DNA of 58,536 nt from an uncultured Gammaproteobacteria bacterium (GTDB taxonomy: Bacteria > Pseudomonadota > Gammaproteobacteria > Arenicellales > JAANXG01), in NCBI GenBank assembly GCA_947258495.1, contig CAMYIN010000014.1:1-58536 (forward strand), in the 5' to 3' direction. Numbering within the stretch: position 1 is the first letter of the stretch; each line of letters begins with the position of its first letter. Below the pieces are notes generated by a model that saw only the letters and a list, made by a program, of their open reading frames with translations, had not been told where the DNA came from and searched no databases. The translations under genes and the position numbers were made by a program. Below are positions 53,804 through 58,536 of the stretch, piece after piece.

Positions 53804-54274
53804 CGTCGAGTTCCGAGGCGCGGCCCACTACTGGGGTTCCGATTCGATGCCACAGCGCGTCGCCACAGTTACCCAGCTTAGGTTGGACCGGTGCCGTCGT
53901 TGCCAACGGGCCGTCCACGGCGGAGGTCGACGCTGATGCGGAGTTGCTGGCGGACATGTTACACCACAGGCGGAAAGAAAGTAGGATAATAGCGCCGTTG
54001 GGCGACGGTGTTCGCCGAGCCACCGGCTTTACGCAACGCACGCGGTGTTCCGCGCGGACCGTGGGTTTCGACCGGCGCGTATCGGATGCGCGGAATTTGC
54101 TGTGTCCGCGGGCGATTTCGAAAAATTTTAATATTTTCGCATTTTCTAATACAATACTATTAGAAAATAATGGTATTTGATTTTGATATCCACGTCGACC
54201 GCTCGCCACCGAGGCGGTGAAGGCGTGTTCAATTGTCATTTTTCCAACAATTCGTTGATTGAGGAGTCCTAGCC
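53804..54274. other. Intergenic region between bepA and tusA
   Basis: 471 bp between divergent genes. A 161-codon minus-strand frame and a 148-codon plus-strand frame overlap there, but both are low-complexity and probably random. The region contains the AT-rich palindrome described below and two divergent promoters. Confidence 0.45.
54141..54168. promoter_or_regulatory. 28-bp palindrome upstream of tusA
   Basis: ATTTTCTAATA at 54141-54151 and TATTAGAAAAT at 54158-54168 are perfect 11-nt inverted arms around CAATAC. It lies 106 bp before the tusA ATG, within a very AT-rich patch unlike its surroundings. It has no T-run, so it looks like an operator, possibly of an ArsR-type sulfur sensor as found near sulfur genes; that is inference. 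Confidence 0.6.
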
Positions 54275-54508
54275 ATGTCTGAATACGACCAAGAACTCGA
54301 CGCGAGGGGGTTGAACTGTCCGCTTCCCATCCTGCGCGCGAAAAAAGCCTTGAACGATCTCAGCGCAGGGCAGGTATTGCGCATTCTTGCCACGGATCCC
54401 GGTTCCGTGAAGGATTTCGAGGCCTTTGCACAACAAACGGGCAATGAACTCCTGGAGTCCGGCGAAAACGAGGGAGAGTTTCATTTCCTGCTGCGCAAGA
54501 GCGGGTAA
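54275..54508 (+). CDS. tusA: Sulfur-carrier protein TusA
   Basis: 77 residues. The TusA fold with LDARGLNCPLPILRAKKAL: the active Cys15 lies in CPLP. It passes persulfide sulfur between proteins, and in sulfur oxidisers next to dsrE2 it feeds the sHdr or Dsr sulfane-sulfur routes. ATG has AGGAG 7 nt upstream. dsrE2 follows 68 bp downstream. Confidence 0.94.
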   Translation: MSEYDQELDARGLNCPLPILRAKKALNDLSAGQVLRILATDPGSVKDFEAFAQQTGNELLESGENEGEFHFLLRKSG

Positions 54509-54576
54509 TGCGCTGGAACCATTGCCGCTGAGTGCGGCTGTATTCATCTCGAACACGACACAGTAGAGGGCTTGTT

Positions 54577-55056
54577 ATGGCTGATAAGAAACTGGCGATT
54601 ATCGCCACGAAGGGCACATTGGATTGGGCCTACCCACCTTTCATTCTGGCCTCCACGGCCTCGGCGTTGGGTTACCAGACCTGCATCTTTTTTACCTTTT
54701 ACGGATTGCAGCTCATAAAGAAACAATTGGATCTGAAGGTCAGTCCGCTTGGTAATCCCGGGATGCCGATGCCGATGGGTATGAACAAATGGTTTCCCGT
54801 TCTGGGGACGACGATACCCGGAATGGAAAGCATGATGACCACGATGATGAAGCAGAAAATCAAAGCGAAGGGCGTGGCCACCATAGAGGAATTGCGCGAT
54901 CTCTGCATCGAAGCCGACGTCAGGCTCGTTGGATGTCAGATGACGATCGACCTGTTCGATATGAATCGGGACGATTTGATCGATAACATTGAGCTCGGTG
55001 GCGCGGCCACGTTTTTCGAGTTCGCCGGCGACGCGGACGTGACGCTGTTCATATGA
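54577..55056 (+). CDS. dsrE2: DsrE2-type sulfurtransferase
   Basis: 159 residues from ATG 54577, with AGAGGG 6 nt upstream. DsrE/DsrF/DrsH-like fold: KLAIIATKGTLDWAYPPFILASTASALGYQT, then KVSPLGNPGMPMPMGMNK and GMESMMTTMMKQKIKAKGVATIEELRDLCIEADVRLVGCQM. The Cys near residue 120 (VGCQM) is the presumed sulfur-holding residue and Cys36 (QTCIF) is a second candidate. It works with TusA and rhodanese in cytoplasmic sulfur trafficking. tusA, dsrE2 and the terminator form a unit. Confidence 0.93.
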   Translation: MADKKLAIIATKGTLDWAYPPFILASTASALGYQTCIFFTFYGLQLIKKQLDLKVSPLGNPGMPMPMGMNKWFPVLGTTIPGMESMMTTMMKQKIKAKGVATIEELRDLCIEADVRLVGCQMTIDLFDMNRDDLIDNIELGGAATFFEFAGDADVTLFI

Positions 55057-55083
55057 TAACCCGGTTCAAACACTAAAATTCGG

Positions 55084-55109
55084 AAGGGCACCGCAAGGTG
55101 CCTTTTTTT
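55084..55109 (+). terminator. Intrinsic terminator after dsrE2
   Basis: GGCACC-GCAA-GGTGCC stem (55087-55102) with a GCAA loop and seven T (55103-55109), 30 bp after the dsrE2 stop. It should end the tusA-dsrE2 transcript. Confidence 0.85.
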
Positions 55110-55390
55110 CAACCTGGGCCGTCGTCGCGCAGGCTGCGCACATGGCAGCACGGATCGCCACGCCGATCCTGAACGGCCGAAGCGTCGTCCGGGCGACTCA
55201 TCCTGTCCGAGCCGCTTTCCCGCCGTGGTTCCGACCTGGGCTCCAGCCTGCATTTCTCGCCTGGCGCCCAGCTATTATTCACGGCACGCCGTTGAGACAC
55301 CCGCAATTCCGGTTCAATGAAAATTCTACTCAGACCAATGGCACAGCTTGTTGGGTATAGTAGCTGGGCTATCCCGGTCCCGGCGGGTCG

Positions 55391-55470
55391 AGGTACGCCG
55401 GGACTTGGGCTTCACTCGATCCATAGCTAAGCCTATGGATCTCGTTCCAACCCGGCGTTCAGCCGCACCT
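55391..55470. ncRNA. Structured intergenic element with nested inverted repeats
   Basis: Three pairing blocks nest: CGCCGGG at 55396-55402 with CCCGGCG at 55451-55457, TTGG at 55405-55408 with CCAA at 55447-55450, and GATCCATAG at 55418-55426 with CTATGGATC at 55433-55441. AGGT (55391-55394) and ACCT (55467-55470) could add a fourth. This gives a long hairpin with an internal loop. It may be a small RNA, a repeat element or an RNA control site. No family recognised. Confidence 0.35.
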
Positions 55471-55510
55471 GTCCTGCGCCATCCTCCGGGATCTTGGTGA
55501 GAAATGCAGG

Positions 55511-55801
55511 CTATTCGTCTTTGCGCTGAATCTGGCTGATCGGGATTACCACGGTGTCCCGTGAGCGAGACTCGTCGCTGAAGCGGGGGCGCTCGTCGCT
55601 GGATCTTCCGGCGGCTCGGGCAAGTTCCTGTTCGCGACTGGCAATCAATACCAGGCAGTCACGCATGTCTTGAATACACGCCTCGGAAAGCGGATGCTTC
55701 AGGCCCGGCGGCGTTGCGGTTTCTCTGATGACGCGCGTCAACACTTTTTTCACCGCGTAGAGAATGCGTTCTTCTTTGGTGGAGGCTGGGTGTTTACTCA
55801 T
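55511..55801 (-). CDS. Small conserved protein of unknown function
   Basis: 96 residues: TKEERILYAVKKVLTRVIRETATPPGLKHPLSEACIQDMRDCLVLIASREQELAR, a compact helical domain, then a charged tail. I recall similar short proteins in gammaproteobacteria, sometimes labelled as a ScpA-like or hypothetical protein, but no role is established. It faces the next gene across about 110 bp. Confidence 0.55.
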   Translation of the reverse strand: MSKHPASTKEERILYAVKKVLTRVIRETATPPGLKHPLSEACIQDMRDCLVLIASREQELARAAGRSSDERPRFSDESRSRDTVVIPISQIQRKDE

Positions 55802-55912
55802 GACAAAACTCGGGCATTTGCGCCATTATACCCTGAAAAAAAGTTGGAATTCAGACGCCGAGCTATTACATTCGGTTCCTTGTACGAGTGCGTAACTGCG
55901 AATCGCCTTGCT

Positions 55913-56131
55913 ATGCCGTATTTTATCTATCGAATATCGCCGCAGCGGAATCTGAACTACGTGGACGACTTCGCCGAATACAATTTCGCGCGCGACGCCG
56001 CCAGACGCATGCGGCAACAGCAGAACGAGGAAGATATCGACACCGTGAAGATCGTATTCGCCAAGGATCGAAACGAAGCGGAAGACCTGTTGAGAATCCG
56101 CCGCGAGCGCCAGCCTTCCGAAGACGACTGA
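55913..56131 (+). CDS. Small conserved protein of unknown function
   Basis: 72 residues from ATG 55913: MPYFIYRISPQRNLNYVDDF at the start, then a helical, charged segment (YNFARDAARRMRQQQNEED) and a C-terminal NEAEDLLRIRRERQPSEDD. The upstream extension of the frame has no protein character. I believe similar proteins occur in sulfur oxidisers, without function. Followed by the next gene after 7 bp. Confidence 0.6.
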   Translation: MPYFIYRISPQRNLNYVDDFAEYNFARDAARRMRQQQNEEDIDTVKIVFAKDRNEAEDLLRIRRERQPSEDD

Positions 56132-56138
56132 ATACGGC

Positions 56139-56621
56139 ATGGTCGACGAAGAGGAATATAGGCGGACGTTCAATCAGGTCGTCACCTCGCCCTGCCCGTT
56201 CGAGAAGGCCATATTCCGCCGTGTATGCTCCTGCCGACGGGCGGAGAAGACGAATATCGCGGAGCGGGAAGTGGTGAATTGCCGCTCCGCCGATGCGCAG
56301 CGAAATTGCGTCGAGTTCCTGCACCATCTGCGACGCCGCGCCAATTTCGCCCTGGGGATGACGCGCACTCCCGGCGCACTGCCGCACGCCAAGGCGATCA
56401 AGATCCAATGCGGTGGGTTGTTGGGGTTGCAGCAAACGCTGGATCCGTTCGTGGAAGAACCGCGTGTGTCGGATGTCCACGCGCTGGTGGGGCGGGCATT
56501 GAAGCGCTTCGAAAACATATCCGACGTCCCGTATGACAAGATCGTGCGTTTTGTTCACCAGTATCAGGTGCGAGTTCGTGCCCGCTCCCGCCGAACGTCC
56601 AACGAGCGCTCCGACGTATGA
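56139..56621 (+). CDS. Conserved cysteine-rich protein of unknown function
   Basis: 160 residues with six Cys: SPCPFEKAIF, VCSCRRAEK, NCRSADAQRNCVEF, QCGGLLGL. The C-P-F-E-K plus CSC plus two later Cys could bind a metal or Fe-S cluster. Other conserved parts are FALGMTRTPG, GGLLGLQQTL and VHALVGRALKRF. It lies 7 bp downstream of the small gene at 55913 and is probably co-transcribed. No known domain was recognised. Confidence 0.6.
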   Translation: MVDEEEYRRTFNQVVTSPCPFEKAIFRRVCSCRRAEKTNIAEREVVNCRSADAQRNCVEFLHHLRRRANFALGMTRTPGALPHAKAIKIQCGGLLGLQQTLDPFVEEPRVSDVHALVGRALKRFENISDVPYDKIVRFVHQYQVRVRARSRRTSNERSDV

Positions 56622-56867
56622 GCACAAGGCGTCGGCGTCGATCACCGCGGCCGCCGTGTTCAAGGGCTTCAAGTTTCCGTTCTTGACGCCTCGGCGTCAT
56701 GCCCTGGGGCCCGGCTGGGCCATGATTCAAGCGATCGAAATTCGGCGGTAAGTTGTATGTCACACGCAGGTGGGGTAGGGTTGAGCCGTCACCTACGACC
56801 ATGGATGAAGACCCGCTGAGGACCTGAAAGAATTGAGTTCGGACAAGCGCTCACAGAATCGACATTC

Positions 56868-57095
56868 GTGAAAGACGAAGACAAATCCAGCGAAGAACAG
56901 CCCGACGAGCAGACAGGGTTGCGAGAACAGGTCGACAAAATCGTATCGCGGCAGAACGACGATATTACGAACCTTTATTGTTCCTTTTGCGGAAAGGAAA
57001 AATCCAAGGTGCGGCATCTGATAGCGGGGCCGGCGGTCAATATCTGCGACCGATGCGTTGCGAAATGCAACCAGATCTTGAGCGGTTACGAGTAG
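56868..57095 (+). CDS. Stand-alone ClpX-type C4 zinc-finger protein
   Basis: 75 residues. A hydrophilic N-terminus (to about 33) is followed by the ClpX zinc-binding domain only: [19 protein letters not shown] (Cys38, Cys41) and [13 protein letters not shown] (Cys60, Cys63). In ClpX this domain dimerises and binds adaptors such as SspB and substrates, and is followed by an AAA ATPase that is absent here. The start codon is GTG; no strong ribosome site is seen. It may be an adaptor or an antagonist of ClpX, or a relic. It is short of about 350 residues compared with ClpX. Confidence 0.75.
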   Translation: MKDEDKSSEEQPDEQTGLREQVDKIVSRQNDDITNLYCSFCGKEKSKVRHLIAGPAVNICDRCVAKCNQILSGYE

Positions 57096-57228
57096 CGGAA
57101 GCTCCAAGCCCCAGGTCCGAGCATCGTAGACGTCGTTATGATCTGACGGCGGCGCCACAAGTGTCTGGGGCACGGTTTCGCCAGGCCGCGCACCCGCAAG
57201 CGTTTAACCCGCTTCCCTGGAACGGCGT

Positions 57229-57855
57229 CTAGCCGGCCGAATCGTGCGCAAAGCAGACCCAGGTCGTGGCGATGTACTTCACACCGCGGCGCAAGGTGAC
57301 GCCTCGGTGCACGTGCATCCAGAAAGGAGGGAACAGCAGCAACTTGCCCGCCTGCGGCCTTATCACCGCATCCTGGAAATGAAATTCCGTTTCACCGCCC
57401 GAACCGCCATCGACGTCGTTGAGATACCAGATTGCGACCAGTTGACGGTGACTGAATGGTCCCGGTCCGCTGTCTACGTGCCAGTGGTAGTATTCGTCGG
57501 GCAGAGTCCGTTGCATGTTGTATCCCAGATCTTGGAACGCGCTGTTTGCGAAAAACGGATGTAGCGTGGAAAGCTCACGCAGCGCGGTCGACAGAGACAA
57601 GAAAAGTCCCCGATCGACGTGTTGCCAATCCTTTCTTCCGCTGATTCGTAAATCCGTCGAGCGCTTTATCGACGACTCCTGGGTTTCATCCTGGCCGATG
57701 CGTCCCGGATACTGCTGCTCAGGGTTGGATTCGAAACGATCAATCATGTCCCGGCAGACCCCATCGGTGAGGGCGTGCCTGATTTCGTAGATCATGGTAT
57801 CGGGCTTGACCTCGCGCAGCGCATAGTCGAGTTTGGCTTCCGCGTGCATGTTCAC
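57229..57855 (-). CDS. 2-oxoglutarate/Fe(II)-dependent dioxygenase (prolyl-4-hydroxylase-like)
   Basis: 208 residues. The double-stranded beta-helix core carries the iron site: H126-V-D128 in YYHWHVDSG, distal His183 in MHVHRG and the 2-oxoglutarate anchor Lys193 (RGVKYIATTW). A conserved IWYLND strand and GGETEFHF lie between. The substrate (protein Pro/Asp or small molecule) is unknown. It is 3 bp downstream of a small conserved gene on the same strand. Confidence 0.8.
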   Translation of the reverse strand: MNMHAEAKLDYALREVKPDTMIYEIRHALTDGVCRDMIDRFESNPEQQYPGRIGQDETQESSIKRSTDLRISGRKDWQHVDRGLFLSLSTALRELSTLHPFFANSAFQDLGYNMQRTLPDEYYHWHVDSGPGPFSHRQLVAIWYLNDVDGGSGGETEFHFQDAVIRPQAGKLLLFPPFWMHVHRGVTLRRGVKYIATTWVCFAHDSAG

Positions 57856-57858
57856 GCG

Positions 57859-58188
57859 TTACGTCCGGTCATAGTAGAAACGGGTTTCCTGCATGTTGCC
57901 AGAGGTGTCGATGTCAACGCGCGTTATTCCCGGTAATCGTTTTACGATATAACCGGCCATCAGCAGCATGGTATGTCTGTTCTCATGATGGATCGAAGTG
58001 AGCAGTCGATCCGCCGCGATCCGGCAACGTTGTTCAACGTTCGGATTGGCGACGTATTCGCGATTCATCTGCCAGCCGTTGTCCATATCCTTGTCCATCC
58101 TCTGATAAAATGCATCACCGTCTTCGAGCACGTCGTGCGGTATGTCGATGGGGTAAGTCCGGTGTTCGATCGTTACGTCTAAAATCAC
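57859..58188 (-). CDS. Conserved hypothetical protein next to 2OG oxygenase
   Basis: 109 residues: MILDVTIEHRTYPIDIPHDVLEDGDAFYQRMDKDMDNGWQMNRE, then NPNVEQRCRIAADRLLTSIHHENRHTMLLMAGYIVKRLPGITRVDIDTSGNMQETRFYYD. A helical, hydrophilic protein with a HENRH motif that might bind metal. Unrecognised family. It overlaps nothing and leads to the oxygenase gene after 3 bp, so the two are probably co-expressed. Confidence 0.6.
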   Translation of the reverse strand: MILDVTIEHRTYPIDIPHDVLEDGDAFYQRMDKDMDNGWQMNREYVANPNVEQRCRIAADRLLTSIHHENRHTMLLMAGYIVKRLPGITRVDIDTSGNMQETRFYYDRT

Positions 58189-58294
58189 CCGTATCTCCGA
58201 AGGCTGGCATGTCGATGACCGTCAGGATACTTGAACGCGGGTCGGACTTGTAGGTGAAATGCGGGCCGGATATCGGCTCGGGAGCTTGTCGGCA

Positions 58295-58536
58295 ATGAAG
58301 AAAATTCTGGTCGAACATAGTCCTTCGCCGATGAAACTCGACGTCATGCAGGTTGATGATTGGGATATCTGGGAGCGAGGGATTTCCAGTTTCGTGTGGC
58401 AGTACGACGATACCGAGACGTGCTATCTGCTGGAAGGCGAGGCCCTAGTCACGGACGACGACGGTGAAAACGTCGTCATCCGCGAAGGTGACCTGGTTAC
58501 GTTTCTATCCGGGCTCACGGCAACCTGGGACATCCG
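58295..58536 (+). CDS. Cupin-domain protein, 5' part
   Basis: 80 codons to the window end, with the stop outside. After MKKILVEHSPSPMKLDVMQVDDWDIWERGIS the cupin strands follow: FVWQYDDTETCYLLEGEALVTDD and VVIREGDLVTFLSG. This matches the Cupin_3 (DUF861) type that often binds no classic metal site. GGGAG lies about 10 nt before ATG 58295. Truncated at its C-terminus by the window, and the function cannot be told. Confidence 0.7.
   Translation, partial: MKKILVEHSPSPMKLDVMQVDDWDIWERGISSFVWQYDDTETCYLLEGEALVTDDDGENVVIREGDLVTFLSGLTATWDI

Larger units (their letters stand above)
55057..55510. other. Intergenic region after dsrE2
   Basis: 454 bp. It has the tusA-dsrE2 terminator at 55084-55109 and the nested inverted repeats at 55391-55470. 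Short GC-rich frames between are not protein-like. Confidence 0.5.

Noticed and set aside
53754-54239. 161-codon minus-strand and 148-codon plus-strand frames between bepA and tusA
   Set aside because: They overlap each other, have no family resemblance and run through an AT-rich control region.
1-58536. CRISPR arrays, insertion sequences, integrases or attachment sites
   Set aside because: No regularly spaced repeats, no transposase or integrase motifs and no flanking target duplications were seen.

Overview
The window looks like a chromosomal segment of a moderately GC-rich, Gram-negative gammaproteobacterium living on sulfur compounds. The evidence is a TamB outer-membrane assembly protein, TonB-dependent uptake, type IV pilin, BepA-type protease, a complete soxXYZAB thiosulfate-oxidation operon, a tusA-dsrE2 sulfur-carrier pair, and an operon for the organosulfonate 3-sulfolactate. 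No rRNA, tRNA, CRISPR array, insertion sequence or prophage was recognised. Most of it reads as core chromosome with metabolic islands.

Layout. (1) 1-5.0 kb: 3' part of tamB, a globin, a tiny membrane protein, a DsbA-like thiol oxidoreductase and a type IV pilin with a sigma-54 promoter. (2) 5.2-7.4 kb: btuB under a cobalamin riboswitch. (3) 7.5-15.5 kb, all minus strand: suyA-suyB (sulfolactate sulfo-lyase), a tripartite tricarboxylate-type transporter (tctC-tctA-tctB), a D-tartrate dehydratase homologue (tarD), and two dehydrogenases of the slcC and comC families. (4) 15.8-24.2 kb: PilZ protein, small membrane protein, Tat-exported M15 peptidase, a giant FAD/Fe-S/CCG oxidoreductase, an unknown membrane protein and pcm. 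(5) 24.2-28.6 kb: exbB-exbD-exbD-tonB plus small exported proteins. (6) 29-33.4 kb: DUF364 protein, UbiA prenyltransferase, a kinase fusion and a YbaK-type deacylase. (7) 33.5-43.3 kb: archease-rtcB RNA repair, PolX, then a Lon-like protease, UspA-like protein and B12-dependent ribonucleotide reductase, then Bcp. (8) 43.5-47.8 kb: lipoprotein phosphoesterase, znuACB zinc importer, DUF5658 protein. (9) 47.8-58.5 kb: soxXYZAB, bepA-like protease, tusA-dsrE2, then a run of small conserved proteins including a free-standing ClpX-type zinc finger, a 2OG-Fe(II) oxygenase and a cupin cut by the window end.

How parts fit. SuyAB should split (R)-sulfolactate into pyruvate and sulfite; the SlcC/ComC pair would interconvert the enantiomers through sulfopyruvate, and the TctCBA-type transporter would import the substrate. 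The TarD homologue inside the operon is unexpected and suggests the operon handles tartrate or another hydroxy acid as well. Sulfite and thiosulfate sulfur would then enter the Sox and TusA/DsrE2 routes; soxCD is absent here, which usually means sulfane sulfur is passed to a cytoplasmic Dsr or sHdr pathway. Cobalamin uptake (btuB, riboswitch, TonB system) matches the cobalamin-dependent ribonucleotide reductase. The most novel-looking items are the tarD-containing sulfolactate operon, the terminator-like hairpin between soxA and soxB, the long palindrome upstream of tusA, the stand-alone ClpX zinc finger, and the structured intergenic element at 55.4 kb.
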